This document shows positions 37,641 through 47,861 of a stretch of DNA of 64,000 nucleotides, piece by piece. How positions within the stretch are numbered: position 1 is the first letter of the stretch; each line of letters starts with the position of its first letter. The notes under the pieces are model-generated. The model searched no databases and was not told the DNA's origin. It saw nothing but the letters and a program-made list of their open reading frames with translations. This DNA is from Candidatus Endobugula sertula (GTDB lineage: Bacteria > Pseudomonadota > Gammaproteobacteria > Pseudomonadales > Cellvibrionaceae), in the NCBI GenBank assembly GCA_001723645.1, contig MDLC01000010.1, forward strand, positions 21,057 to 85,056, read 5' to 3'. Both the position numbers and the translations under genes were made by a program.

Positions 37641-38515
37641 ATGATGCTTATAAAAAACAAGTTGGTCTTTTACTGGATGTATTGCCAGAAGTCGCTAAAG
37701 AGAGTTGCTTTGCCATGCACGGTGGCACAGCAATTAACTTGTTTGTAAGAGATATGCCAAGGCTATCGGTTGATATCGACTTGACCTATGTGCCAATAGA
37801 AGAAAGAGGCGAAAGCCTTAAAAAGGTTAATGATGCACTTATTCGCATAAAAGAGCGAGTAGAAGCGATAAAGTCGAACGTGCGTATCAATCATAAAGAG
37901 AATGTATGCAAGCTTCAAATATCGGATAGTGGTACGCAAATCAAAATTGAAGTGAATATGGTAGGACGAGGGCTATTAGGTGAAGCATACAAAGCCCCCT
38001 TATGTGATATCGCTCAGGAAGAATTCGATGCTTTTTGTGCCATGACAATTGTGCCAATGTCACAGCTTTATGGTGGCAAGATATGCGCGGCACTGGATAG
38101 ACAGCATCCGCGTGATTTATTGGATATCAAGTTATTGCTTGATATCAAAGGCTTTACGAGCGAGATCAAAAAAGGGTTGGTTAGCAGCCATCGCCCAACG
38201 CATGAACTGTTAAAACCAAGCCTACAAGATCAGCGAACTGCTTTTGATAATCAGTTTGAGGGGATGAGTGTCATTGATTTCTCCTATGAGGATTACGAGC
38301 AAACCCGCTTGCAATTCATTGAACGGGTTAAGGGTTGTTTAACCAATGAAGACAAAGCATGTTTGCTGAGTGTTAATCAGTTAGAGCCTGACTGGGGAAT
38401 TTATCACTTTCAGAATTTCCCCTCAGTGAAGTGGAAGCTCTCAAACTTGGAAAAATTCAGGGATGAGAGAAACAACGATTACCAAGCACAGTATGAACGT
38501 TGGAAAGCATATTAG
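37637..38515 (+). CDS. AbiEii-type nucleotidyltransferase toxin
   Basis: The protein has 292 residues. The nucleotidyltransferase core is intact: FAMHGGTAINLF (GG motif), then RLSVDIDLTY with the two metal-binding Asp, and IKIEVNM with the third acidic residue. QLYGGKICAALDRQHPRDLLDIKLLL is the AbiEii-specific helix motif. AbiEii toxins transfer nucleotides to cellular targets (tRNA for relatives) and stop growth, giving phage abortive infection. The catalytic residues are present, so the pair looks functional. Confidence 0.92.
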   Translation: MNDAYKKQVGLLLDVLPEVAKESCFAMHGGTAINLFVRDMPRLSVDIDLTYVPIEERGESLKKVNDALIRIKERVEAIKSNVRINHKENVCKLQISDSGTQIKIEVNMVGRGLLGEAYKAPLCDIAQEEFDAFCAMTIVPMSQLYGGKICAALDRQHPRDLLDIKLLLDIKGFTSEIKKGLVSSHRPTHELLKPSLQDQRTAFDNQFEGMSVIDFSYEDYEQTRLQFIERVKGCLTNEDKACLLSVNQLEPDWGIYHFQNFPSVKWKLSNLEKFRDERNNDYQAQYERWKAY

Positions 38516-38563
38516 TTGGTCATTGATTTATAGCCTTTAGGCTATTAGGTAAAATGGTGCACC

Positions 38564-38583
38564 TTTCCTGTCTAGGCAGGAAA
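38564..38583. terminator. Hairpin after the AbiE pair
   Basis: tttcctg and caggaaa pair perfectly around a tctagg loop, 49 nt after the toxin stop and about 50 nt before prfC. There is no T-run on the plus side, but the T-rich left arm means it could act in reverse. A smaller tagcc/ggcta stem lies at 38531-38544. Best read as a terminator-like element of the TA operon. Confidence 0.4.
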
Positions 38584-38634
38584 AAGCGTTTTCACGAATG
38601 GGTATACATTTAAGTATAAAATAGGGTAACTAGA

Positions 38635-40218
38635 GTGGCAGATAGCAATTTTCTTCAACAAATTCAACAACGTAGAACCTTTGCTATCATCTCGCACCCA
38701 GATGCAGGTAAAACCACCATTACCGAGAAACTCTTATTACTGGGGCAGGCTATTCAGCTAGCAGGCTCGGTTAAAGGCAAGAAAGGTCCTCACGCCAAGT
38801 CTGACTGGATGAGTATGGAGCAAGAGCGGGGAATTTCGGTAACATCATCAGTGATGCAATTTCCCTATAAAGGCCGCACGGTTAATCTATTAGATACCCC
38901 TGGGCACGAGGATTTCTCTGAAGATACCTATCGTACCCTCACAGCAGTAGACTCTGTGCTCATGGTGATTGATGGTGCCAAAGGTGTGGAAGATCGCACA
39001 ATTAAGCTAATGGATGTCTGCCGTTTACGTGATACCCCTATCCTGTCCTTTATCAATAAAATGGACCGTGATATCCGTGACCCTATTGAAGTCATGGATG
39101 AAGTTGAAGATGTCCTGAAAATTTCAGCAGCACCCATTAATTGGCCTTTGGGTATGGGGAAAGAATTTAAAGGGGTTTATAACCTCTATACCGATATTAT
39201 CCATGTCTACCAACAAGGCATGGGACAGACTCTCAATGATGATATTCAAATCAAAGGGTTGAACAGCGATGAAACCTCAACATTGCTAGGTCCTTATGCA
39301 AACGATATTCGTGAAGAAATTGAGTTGGTACGTGGAGCGACACATGAGTTTGACATTGAAGAATATTTAGCAGGGCGTTTAACGCCGGTATTTTTCGGCA
39401 CCGCACTGGGTAATTTCGGTGTGCGTGAAATGCTGGATGGTTTTGTCGAATGGGCACCTACTCCACAACCACGCTTAACCAGTGAACGTGTAGTCAGCGC
39501 AGAAGAAGAAAAATTTTCTGGTTTTGTCTTTAAAATTCAAGCCAATATGGACCCTAAACATCGAGACCGTATTGCCTTTATGCGGGTGTGTTCAGGTAAA
39601 TACACTAAAGGCATGAAAATAAAGCACGTCCGCATAGACAAGAATATTAAAATTGCCGATGCAGTTACCTTTCTTGCTGGTGATCGCAGTGCTGTAGAAG
39701 AGGCAATTTCCGGGGATATTATTGGTTTACACAATCATGGAACGATTCAAATTGGCGATACGTTTACTGAGGGAGAGGAATTAAAATATACAGGCATTCC
39801 CCATTTCGCACCGGAATTGTTCCGCCGTATTCGCTTAAAAGACCCACTCAAAACCAAGCAGCTACAAAGGGGCTTGCAACAACTATCCGAAGAAGGTTCT
39901 ACACAGGTTTTCTTCCCTATTAATAATACGGATATTATCGTGGGTGCAGTGGGTGTGCTACAATTTGAAGTGGTAGCCTACCGTCTTAAAGACGAGTACA
40001 AGGTAGAAGCCATCTACGAGAATATTAACGTACACACCGTCCGTTGGGTAAATTGCGATGACGAGAAAAAATTTACTGAATTTAAGCGTAAAGCAGGAGA
40101 TAATCTAGCAATTGATGGAGGTGATCATTTAGCCTATCTAGCCCCCACTAGAGTGAATTTATCACTAACGAAAGAGCGATACCCAGATATTGAATTTCGA
40201 GCAACAAGAGAGCATTAG
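38635..40218 (+). CDS. prfC: Peptide chain release factor 3
   Basis: 527 residues, full length. GTPase that recycles RF1 and RF2 from the ribosome after peptide release. Motifs: [15 protein letters not shown] (G1), [16 protein letters not shown] (G2 region), [17 protein letters not shown] (G3) and SFINKMDRD (G4). Starts at GTG. It stands alone, between the AbiE segment and a transposase remnant, so mobile elements have landed on both sides of this conserved gene. Confidence 0.97.
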   Translation: MADSNFLQQIQQRRTFAIISHPDAGKTTITEKLLLLGQAIQLAGSVKGKKGPHAKSDWMSMEQERGISVTSSVMQFPYKGRTVNLLDTPGHEDFSEDTYRTLTAVDSVLMVIDGAKGVEDRTIKLMDVCRLRDTPILSFINKMDRDIRDPIEVMDEVEDVLKISAAPINWPLGMGKEFKGVYNLYTDIIHVYQQGMGQTLNDDIQIKGLNSDETSTLLGPYANDIREEIELVRGATHEFDIEEYLAGRLTPVFFGTALGNFGVREMLDGFVEWAPTPQPRLTSERVVSAEEEKFSGFVFKIQANMDPKHRDRIAFMRVCSGKYTKGMKIKHVRIDKNIKIADAVTFLAGDRSAVEEAISGDIIGLHNHGTIQIGDTFTEGEELKYTGIPHFAPELFRRIRLKDPLKTKQLQRGLQQLSEEGSTQVFFPINNTDIIVGAVGVLQFEVVAYRLKDEYKVEAIYENINVHTVRWVNCDDEKKFTEFKRKAGDNLAIDGGDHLAYLAPTRVNLSLTKERYPDIEFRATREH

Positions 40219-40272
40219 GATAAAAAACGCCTTGTCCCGAAAAGTCACCTGCTGAAAGGAATAACTTGTTTA

Positions 40273-40416
40273 ATCAACTGCACCTTTATCTACGAACTCA
40301 CCCAGCCTTTATATTGTGAAAATAATAGGCGTACTCATCAAGATAAACGCTGTTGTGGTAGAACACCAATGGGCACCTTACTTGATGGCAAAAATATCTG
40401 GTGGCTCACACACTAG
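40273..40416 (+). pseudogene. Transposase remnant, IS481-like C-terminus
   Basis: The plus-strand frame ending at TAG 40414-40416 reads NNRRTHQDKRCCGRTPMGTL followed by LDGKNIW, which matches the end of IS481-type DDE transposases (usual form YYNxxRTHQGKxCxGRTPMxTxxDGK). Only the last 45 or so codons are recognisable and upstream sequence has decayed. No terminal inverted repeat was identified. Confidence 0.7.
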
Positions 40417-40440
40417 CCTAATGAATACTTAAGGAACGTT

Positions 40441-41475
40441 ATGCAACAAACCAATTCTTCCCCTATTACCCATTTTCTTATTGTGGTGGCTGCATTTATT
40501 GTTGTCGTCGCGGGTATGCGTGCCGCTGAAACTATTTTAGTCCCTTTTTTATTATCTTTATTTATCGCAATCATTTGCACACCTTTGTTATCGATGATGA
40601 AGCGCTATCGCATTCCTACTGGAATTTCGATTGGTTTGATTATTGTCATGATGATGCTGGTGGGCACGTTTATCGGTGCAATTGTTGGCTCTTCTATTAA
40701 TAGCTTTAGAACTGATATTCCACTGTATCAAGAAAGGCTGCTACAACTCTCATACAATATTCAGGAATGGCTAACCAGTATGGGGCTGGTAATTAACCAA
40801 CAATTATGGAAAGAGCTTTTTAACCCCAGCGCAGCCCTAACCATAGCTGGCAACACGCTGAACTCTTTTGGTAATATGATGACCGACGGCTTTATGATTT
40901 TATTAACTGTGATGTTTATTCTCGCAGAAGAGGTCAATTTTATTGATAAGCTACGCAACGCCTCAAACTCCAGCAAAAAAACAATAGATGCTCTCATGCA
41001 TTTTTCCAGCAGTATTAATACCTATATGGCCATTAAAACACTGATTAGTTTGGCCACTGGCTTATTAGTGATGGTGGCTCTGATGATGATTGGTGTTGAC
41101 TATCCGGTACTCTGGGGTCTACTAGCTTTTATGTTGAATTTTATCCCCACCTTTGGTTCAATACTGGCAGCAATACCTCCTGTGCTGCTGGCTATTGTAC
41201 AATTAGGATTTGAGGAGGCTTTAATTACAGCATTACTCTATGTCGCTGTGAATATCATTGTAGGCTCTATCATTGAACCTCGCGTTATGGGGAAAGGTCT
41301 GGATTTATCATCCTTAGTAGTCTTTTTATCCTTGATTTTCTGGGGGTGGGTACTAGGCCCGGTCGGAATGTTATTATCGGTTCCACTAACAATCATGGTA
41401 AAGATTGCTTTGGAAAACTCACCGGAAACACACTGGATTGGGGTCATGTTAGGGTCAGGAGTCAAGCATCAGTAA
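40441..41475 (+). CDS. AI-2E/PerM family transporter
   Basis: The protein has 344 residues with about 8 hydrophobic segments, the usual AI-2E family layout: two helices, a soluble coiled region (residues about 80-150), then paired helices with the signature NFIPTFGSILAAIPPVLLA and GSIIEPRVMGKGLDLSSLVVFLSLIFWGW. Members export autoinducer-2 (TqsA) or sodium/protons. The substrate here is unknown. It starts 24 nt after the transposase remnant and is convergent with the sensor kinase. Confidence 0.9.
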   Translation: MQQTNSSPITHFLIVVAAFIVVVAGMRAAETILVPFLLSLFIAIICTPLLSMMKRYRIPTGISIGLIIVMMMLVGTFIGAIVGSSINSFRTDIPLYQERLLQLSYNIQEWLTSMGLVINQQLWKELFNPSAALTIAGNTLNSFGNMMTDGFMILLTVMFILAEEVNFIDKLRNASNSSKKTIDALMHFSSSINTYMAIKTLISLATGLLVMVALMMIGVDYPVLWGLLAFMLNFIPTFGSILAAIPPVLLAIVQLGFEEALITALLYVAVNIIVGSIIEPRVMGKGLDLSSLVVFLSLIFWGWVLGPVGMLLSVPLTIMVKIALENSPETHWIGVMLGSGVKHQ

Positions 41476-41535
41476 ACCTAACTGGAAGCGGTGGGTGCAC
41501 AACCCTCCAAAGAATAAACAGAAACTAGGCAATTG

Positions 41536-43842
41536 TTATTCATTGACCAACTTTGGTAGACGCACGTAAAACCGACTGCCTTGACCTTCCTGAGACTCAA
41601 TGCGAATAGCCCCACCATGCTTTTCAGCAATTTTTTTACACAGTGCTAAACCAATGCCTGAACCTGTATATTCTCTCTTACTCATCAATCGATTAAATAA
41701 GTTGAAAATCTGCTCATGGTAACGCGGATTAATACCAATCCCATTATCTTCAACACAAATCTCCCAATAATGATCCTCCTCTATCGCACTTAATGAAACC
41801 GTAGGCACTTCATCATTATTATATTTAAGGCCATTCACAACCAGATTCATTATTAACTGAAACATCTGTGCCTCAACCACATATAAACGCACACCATCAT
41901 CATTCCAAATAAGGCGGCCATTTTTCTCACTGAGCAACACCATTAACGTACTATGTACTCTCTGATAGAGCTCTACACTGTCAACCCATACCTTTTCAAT
42001 CGTTGTCTGATCTAATCGACTGTATTCCAAAATGCTTTTAACCAACGCTTCTGCATCATGAGCACTACGTTCCAGAAATCCTAAATAGCGCTCTATTGTT
42101 TCATCCGTAGATTTTGATTCTACGATATGCTCTCGAAGTAATTGTGTAAATGCTGAAATAATCCGTATGGGCTCCTGCAAGTCGTGAGAACAACTATAAG
42201 CAAATCGTTCCAGATCCGCATTGGACTTGGACAATTCATCTACCAATTTATCCATTCTACTCCTGGCTTCATACTCAATTGTCACATCCCTAATAAAACA
42301 GCTATAAACCAGAACACCTGATAAATGAATGAGACTGACGGATAGTTCACCAAAAAAAGTGTCTCCACTCACTTTAGTCGCAATTACAGGCTTAGCCTGA
42401 CACAGAACAGAGCCCTCAGTACTGTCAAAACTCTGGGAGCAGTCATTATGGGTCAAAAACAACACCTCTTCACTTGGCAGAAAATCATTAATACGGCGTT
42501 GAATGACCTGCCCACTGGATACACCAAAAATAGACTCGAAAGCAGGATTAAAGTTTTTAATGTCCCCGTTAATATCCACGGTAAATAAACCTTCGGTAAC
42601 ATTATCAATAATAGTTGATAGGGTTTTTTCTCGATCAATCAATGCTTGCTGTACATGTTGTTTTTCTACCAATTGATCACGGAAATAAGCTAAAGAGGAC
42701 GCCATAGCAGAAATCTCATCATTACCTGAGATATCAATATCCACCTCATACTGATTATTAGCAATAGCCCGAGTATCATTGGTTAAACGATGAATGCGAT
42801 TAATAATTTTAGGCTTGATAAACAAAAAGGCTAACAACAGTACAACCAACAATGAAATAACACCTGATACCATTAATATAAATTGAGAAGCAACCACTAC
42901 CTGAAGGATTTTTTGAGCTTCAGTATCAAGTTCGTTATTAGCCCGTTGAGAAAAACTTTTATAGGTTTTACTTAATATTTTACCTAAAGTGAGATTTTTT
43001 TCTTGAGCAACGGTCAAAGCAGACAATAAAGTGACTCTATGGGATAACAACTGAAAAAAGTTATCATCTTTTAAGAAATTATCATGTAATAAAACCATAT
43101 TATTGACCAGTTTTTGACGGTGACTTTCTTCAAATTCAATAAATCTTACCCCTAATTTTTTAATTTGTAACCGATATAGATTTTCCTTTCCTTCTACTTG
43201 AGCAAAAGAGCTGACTTCCACACTCTCATCAATAAGAGACTCAATGCGCTGAGCATCAAAACGTAATTCCGTTAATGTAGCCAGTTGATGACGTATACTT
43301 TCTTTACTCTGAATATCGGCTTCAATTAACTTCAATGATATTTCAGCAAGAATTAGCTTAATATCAATTAGCAAACCCTCTACCGCACTCAATAATAATG
43401 ATCGCTCCTGTTGTAGAAACAATTTATTAAGCAATACTTTTTGCTGCAATACTAACTGCTGCTGAATAGTCTCCACTAAATCTTTCGTGCCTTCATTCAA
43501 TACGTTAACACCTTTCCCCACAGCACTACGTTGGTTAAATTCTTCCAGGTCAGCCTGGACTTTATCCAATAAATCAACGGCCTGTGCTTTTAATAGCTCA
43601 AGTTCCTGCTGGGAAACAGGTCGGCTCAGTGTATTGCCCAACCTAACCAGATCACCCCCAGTACTCACTGCATTCTCAACAAAGTACATAGTGGGCAGTG
43701 ATTCCCGCAATAATAACTGCTGGTTCTTACTGACACGCTCAAAGGCAATCCAGGAAACCAATGATGACATAGCCACCAAAGCCAATAAGGTCGCTAACGA
43801 AATCAATAAGCTATGTTGAATGCTAAGGTGAGGAAGTTTCAT
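41536..43842 (-). CDS. Membrane sensor histidine kinase with HAMP and PAS domains
   Basis: The protein has 768 residues. A TM segment at about 13-33 and another at about 330-350 flank a long helical periplasmic region (about 290 residues, Gln/Leu/Glu-rich, four-helix-bundle type). Then HAMP (about 350-405), PAS (about 410-535; FTVDINGDIKNFNPAFESIFG), HisKA with the phospho-His in SCSHDLQEPIRIISAF and HATPase with NLVVNGLKYNND, VEDNGIGI and YTGSGIGLALCKKI. The HDLQEPIR form is that of phytochrome-like kinases that pair with Rcp1-type receivers. Such a receiver is at 45457-45894. It is divergent from the solute-binding protein gene (gap about 100 bp), which may feed it a ligand. Confidence 0.93.
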   Translation of the reverse strand: MKLPHLSIQHSLLISLATLLALVAMSSLVSWIAFERVSKNQQLLLRESLPTMYFVENAVSTGGDLVRLGNTLSRPVSQQELELLKAQAVDLLDKVQADLEEFNQRSAVGKGVNVLNEGTKDLVETIQQQLVLQQKVLLNKLFLQQERSLLLSAVEGLLIDIKLILAEISLKLIEADIQSKESIRHQLATLTELRFDAQRIESLIDESVEVSSFAQVEGKENLYRLQIKKLGVRFIEFEESHRQKLVNNMVLLHDNFLKDDNFFQLLSHRVTLLSALTVAQEKNLTLGKILSKTYKSFSQRANNELDTEAQKILQVVVASQFILMVSGVISLLVVLLLAFLFIKPKIINRIHRLTNDTRAIANNQYEVDIDISGNDEISAMASSLAYFRDQLVEKQHVQQALIDREKTLSTIIDNVTEGLFTVDINGDIKNFNPAFESIFGVSSGQVIQRRINDFLPSEEVLFLTHNDCSQSFDSTEGSVLCQAKPVIATKVSGDTFFGELSVSLIHLSGVLVYSCFIRDVTIEYEARSRMDKLVDELSKSNADLERFAYSCSHDLQEPIRIISAFTQLLREHIVESKSTDETIERYLGFLERSAHDAEALVKSILEYSRLDQTTIEKVWVDSVELYQRVHSTLMVLLSEKNGRLIWNDDGVRLYVVEAQMFQLIMNLVVNGLKYNNDEVPTVSLSAIEEDHYWEICVEDNGIGINPRYHEQIFNLFNRLMSKREYTGSGIGLALCKKIAEKHGGAIRIESQEGQGSRFYVRLPKLVNE

Positions 43843-43941
43843 TGCGGAATGCGTGACTCTCTGCTATACCATTACAGTTATACATGAAGCTTAGCACGTA
43901 GCTCACCATTGCGCACAATAACAATTGAGGCTCTATCCATA

Positions 43942-45399
43942 ATGCTTACACGACGTCAGTTTATTCAACATTCATCGGTTCTTGCAACCAGCTGTATCAG
44001 CCCTGCTTTATTTGCAGATACTAATACACCCGCGATAACAAAATCTCTTAGTGGTCTGGAACAACATATTATTAGCTATGTTAACGCATTAAATAAAGGT
44101 AAGGACACTCGCTTAACTATCCTTTATCCCAAAGGTTGTCTTAATAACCTAAAGCCCATTATTTCACGCTTCACTAAAGAAACAGGCATACCTATTAAGT
44201 TATTAGAAACAGGAGTAGACGATATAAACTCCACCATTATTTTTAAATCAACCCTGGGCGAACATATTTTCGATATTGCCTTACCTGCTACATTTGGCAT
44301 CCCAGATTTGGTCTCGGCCAATACCTTATTGCCCTTAGACCATTTTGTCAGCCAGTACGAACCCGAAACATATAAACAGCACCAGTTATACGATTATGGT
44401 GACTATGTAGATGGGAAATTTTACGGTTATCAAACCGACGGTGACACCTATTTAATGTTTTACAATAAGACCATGCTGGATGACCCAAACAATCAACAAC
44501 GATTCGAACAACAACACGGTTACCCGCTAGCCCTCCCTCAAACCTGGGAACAGTTAGATGATATGATTCGGTTTTTTCACCAACCCGATAAGCAGCAGTA
44601 CGGCGGCAGTCTGTTCCGCACACCAGGCTATGGTGCCTGGGAATGGTGGTCACGTTTTCATGCGAAAGGCTATTTCCCTCTGGATGATAGTTTAACACCA
44701 CAAATCAACAATGCAGCCGGAGTCAAGGCCCTGCAGGATATGGTCGATGTTTCCCGCTATTTACACCCCAATACTAAAACGGACGGGCTATTTGAAAATT
44801 GGAAGACGTTTGCCGAAGGAAACACCTTTTGCAATATTGGTTGGGGAGGAAGTCAAAAATATTTTAATGGTGATAAATCCTCTATCAAAAATAAATTGTA
44901 TTATAGTCCTGCCCCTGGTGGCGTGATTAATGGGCAAGTCATTAGCTGCCCTATTTTTAACTGGGGTTGGAATTATGTGGTTTCGTCTCTCTGTCCACAG
45001 CCCGAAATCGCCTATTTATTTACTCTGTTTGCCAGTAGTCCCGTGATGTCCACTTTATCTGTGCAACAGAATGGCTATTTTGACCCTTTCCGAGAAGAAC
45101 ACTATGGTAATCCAAAAATTCAAGAGATCTATTCAACAGCATTCCTTAACGCCCATAAAACCAGTATGAAAAATAGTATCCCTGACTTTTACCTACTCAA
45201 TCGAAGTGCTTACCTTTCCGTATTACAGGAAAATATTTATCTGGCATGTAAGGACTCATTACCTGCGAAACAAGCATTGGATATCACTGCCTCAGAATGG
45301 CAAGTACTCACTGCCAAGATAGGTAAAAGTAAGCAAAAAACCATATGGCATTCATTAAAACAAAAATACCCACAACCACTTAAAAGTTTGCTCACTTAG
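43942..45399 (+). CDS. Tat-exported extracellular solute-binding protein without a transporter nearby
   Basis: 485 residues from ATG 43942. The start LTRRQFIQHSSVLATSC is a twin-arginine signal, so the protein folds before export. The rest is a type 1 extracellular solute-binding protein of the sugar class: LTILYPKGCLNNLKPIISRF, DIALPATFGIPDL, LMFYNKTMLDDP, PQTWEQLDDMIRFF and PAPGGVINGQVISCPIFNWG. No ABC permease or ATPase gene is near, so it is an orphan; partnering the adjacent sensor kinase is an inference from the divergent arrangement. A longer TTG start at 43909 lacks support. Confidence 0.88.
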   Translation: MLTRRQFIQHSSVLATSCISPALFADTNTPAITKSLSGLEQHIISYVNALNKGKDTRLTILYPKGCLNNLKPIISRFTKETGIPIKLLETGVDDINSTIIFKSTLGEHIFDIALPATFGIPDLVSANTLLPLDHFVSQYEPETYKQHQLYDYGDYVDGKFYGYQTDGDTYLMFYNKTMLDDPNNQQRFEQQHGYPLALPQTWEQLDDMIRFFHQPDKQQYGGSLFRTPGYGAWEWWSRFHAKGYFPLDDSLTPQINNAAGVKALQDMVDVSRYLHPNTKTDGLFENWKTFAEGNTFCNIGWGGSQKYFNGDKSSIKNKLYYSPAPGGVINGQVISCPIFNWGWNYVVSSLCPQPEIAYLFTLFASSPVMSTLSVQQNGYFDPFREEHYGNPKIQEIYSTAFLNAHKTSMKNSIPDFYLLNRSAYLSVLQENIYLACKDSLPAKQALDITASEWQVLTAKIGKSKQKTIWHSLKQKYPQPLKSLLT

Positions 45400-45456
45400 C
45401 ACTCATTAGTCAGATCGTACTGAGTTGACTCTAACGTCGAACGGTTTTTATGGTTA

Positions 45457-45894
45457 TTAATTTTTACCACTAGGTAGTTTTACAATCTCAATCCAAAAAT
45501 GCTCTATCGTTTTAACCACTGATAAAAAGTCTTCAACACGTACTGGCTTGGTAACAAAACTATTCGCATTTAAAGCATAGCTGGCCTTGATGTCCTGATT
45601 GTCCTCAGAGCTGGACAGAATAATCACTGGAATAGAAGCTAGACCTTCATCAGACTTCACTGCTGCCAAAATTTCACGACCAGTAATTTTTGGCAGGTTT
45701 AAATCCAATAATACAATATCAGGCCTTGGCGCACTCTTATACTGGCCACGCTGGTGTAAAAAATCTAATGCCTGTTCACCATCCTCAGTAATATGCAGTT
45801 TATTATGTAGTTTTCCGCGACTCAAAGCCTCACGGGTTAATTCTATATCCGCCGGGTTATCTTCAACCATTAAGATTTCAATAGGGGTATTCAT
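45457..45894 (-). CDS. Single-domain response regulator, Rcp1-like
   Basis: The protein has 145 residues, only a receiver domain: EILMVEDNPADIELTREAL (acidic pair), the phospho-acceptor Asp in DIVLLDLNLPKITGREIL, VIILSSSEDNQDI (Thr/Ser) and NSFVTKPVRVEDF (Lys). The LLDLNLP pattern and the N-terminal NPADIELT are those of Rcp1-type receivers working with phytochrome-like kinases. It is on the same strand between the REC-GGDEF-EAL gene (upstream, 28 bp gap) and the solute-binding gene (convergent). The likely partner is the kinase at 41.5 kb. Confidence 0.93.
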   Translation of the reverse strand: MNTPIEILMVEDNPADIELTREALSRGKLHNKLHITEDGEQALDFLHQRGQYKSAPRPDIVLLDLNLPKITGREILAAVKSDEGLASIPVIILSSSEDNQDIKASYALNANSFVTKPVRVEDFLSVVKTIEHFWIEIVKLPSGKN

Positions 45895-45922
45895 AAAGCG
45901 CCTTTACTACTCATCTATTCTA

Positions 45923-47671
45923 TTATTCTATAAAACCTACCGAGGATATCGATGAAACACCAGGGAATTTATCGACAAATTCACTCCATCGTTCGGCAGC
46001 AAATCCAGGCCGACCGAAATAATAGCCCTGCAGTAAATCACAGCCAATATTTTTAGCCATAACATATTGTGATTCTGTCTCAATACCTTCTGCAACCACT
46101 CTCAGACCGAGACTATGTCCTAAAGCTGTAATGCCTTCAACCACTTTACGACTACGAAGGTCATCCTCCATTCCCCGAACAAACTGCTGATCTATTTTTA
46201 ACCAATTTAAAGGTAGGGTTGTTAAATATGCCATTGAGCTATACCCAGTACCAAAGTCATCAATGGCAACCTCTACCCCCTCACATTGTAAAGCAGTGAG
46301 TAGCTGAGTACTGAGATCTAAATCATTCATCAATGTCGTTTCTGTAATCTCCAAAGCAATTTGAAAAGGCTTAATATTATAAGTCTCAAACCCTTTATGT
46401 AAGCAATGAACCAACCAGTCACTATGAGAATGATTAGCGGGAATATTCAAGCAGAATTTCATATCACCACTAATAGCCTGCCATTGAGCGCCTTGTTTTA
46501 AGACTGTATTAACCAGCCAAACATGGAAAGAGTCAAACAAATCCAAATGCTCAATCATCTCGACCAATTCTGAAGCTTGAACTTCAAACCCTGGAGGATT
46601 CCAACGGACCAATACTTCCAAGGCTTCTAATGACTGATCTTTTGCACTCACAATAGGCTGGTAGACTAAACTGAGTTGATTAGTCTTAATCGCATTCGGC
46701 AATATAATTTCTAATTGCTTACGGCGTTCCCATTCATTTTTATACTTTTCGGAGAAGCGAAAATAATTAGCCTTGCCCGATTGTTTAGCGCGGTACATCG
46801 CTTCATCAGCCTGTTTTAATAATTCTGTCGCATCACGAGCGATTTTAGGATAGTGAGCAACACCGATAGAAAGCGAAATCTGCACCTTCTGTCCATCGAC
46901 AGTGACAGGTTTAGACGCCGCTACCAATAACTTTTCCGCAGTATGATTAGTATTATCTTCATCAATGCGATCTAACAACACGGCAAATTCATCACCCCCT
47001 AAACGAGCCGCACTATCAGTCATACGGCAATTATCCCGAATACGGTCACCAATGGCTTTTAAAATAATATCTCCCGCATGATGACCATAATTGTCATTAA
47101 TGTGTTTAAAGTTATCGACGTCAATATATAATAAGGAACAACTTTGCTGATAGCGATCACATTTATCCACCGCCGTCTGTAACCGATCAAGAAACAAACT
47201 ACGATTCAATAAGCCGGTTAAGGTATCGTAATGAGCCAAATAGCGTAGCTGGTTTTGTAGATCGCAAGTCTGTATGGCACTAGACAGACTATGCTTGAGT
47301 TTTTCTGCTGTAATATTACACTTCACTAGGTAATCTTGGGCGCCATTACGCATAATCTCTACCGCAGTATTTTCATCGCCCTCTCCTGTCATAATCACTA
47401 CAGGCATATTCTTACCTGACTCTTGCCGTCGGACTTCTTTTAAAAAGTCCAGACCACTTTGTTCTGGCAAACGATAATCCACCAAACAACATCGGACATT
47501 ATGCTTTTCCAATATTCTCAATGCTTCTTCACAAGAAGCCACTCCCAAGAGCGCCTGTTCATCCTCAGGACAGGAAATCAGTAACTGACGAAACAACTCA
47601 CGATCAACAGGATTATCATCCACAATTAAGAGGGGAGACTGTGGGTCAATCTTTTCATTAATAAGATTCAT
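45923..47671 (-). CDS. REC-GGDEF-EAL response regulator
   Basis: 582 residues from ATG 47671; the first 21 codons of the longer frame lack a ribosome site and would precede REC. REC (about 10-125) with LLIVDDNPVDREL and CLVDYRLPEQSG. The GGDEF domain (about 145-305) has an intact RLGGDEFAVL active site. The EAL domain (about 325-575) keeps LEALEVLVRW, LEITETTLM and IDDFGTGYSSMAYL with DQQFV, so both cyclase and phosphodiesterase sites look competent. It probably makes or breaks c-di-GMP under phosphorelay control, fitting its place beside an Rcp1-like receiver and a PilZ chemoreceptor. Confidence 0.94.
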   Translation of the reverse strand: MNLINEKIDPQSPLLIVDDNPVDRELFRQLLISCPEDEQALLGVASCEEALRILEKHNVRCCLVDYRLPEQSGLDFLKEVRRQESGKNMPVVIMTGEGDENTAVEIMRNGAQDYLVKCNITAEKLKHSLSSAIQTCDLQNQLRYLAHYDTLTGLLNRSLFLDRLQTAVDKCDRYQQSCSLLYIDVDNFKHINDNYGHHAGDIILKAIGDRIRDNCRMTDSAARLGGDEFAVLLDRIDEDNTNHTAEKLLVAASKPVTVDGQKVQISLSIGVAHYPKIARDATELLKQADEAMYRAKQSGKANYFRFSEKYKNEWERRKQLEIILPNAIKTNQLSLVYQPIVSAKDQSLEALEVLVRWNPPGFEVQASELVEMIEHLDLFDSFHVWLVNTVLKQGAQWQAISGDMKFCLNIPANHSHSDWLVHCLHKGFETYNIKPFQIALEITETTLMNDLDLSTQLLTALQCEGVEVAIDDFGTGYSSMAYLTTLPLNWLKIDQQFVRGMEDDLRSRKVVEGITALGHSLGLRVVAEGIETESQYVMAKNIGCDLLQGYYFGRPGFAAERWSEFVDKFPGVSSISSVGFIE

Positions 47672-47861
47672 AAAGTAACTCTGTCTGAAAAGCAGGCGGG
47701 TCCTTGTGAAATAATAAAACGACCTATTATTCAAATATACAAACTAAACTGTTTATAAAGTATAGACCATTCTATGGTTTTTATTACTGAGGACATAACC
47801 AACCTGGACCACTATAATCAACTATAGTGTTTTATGACATACATAATACAAGATATAAAAA

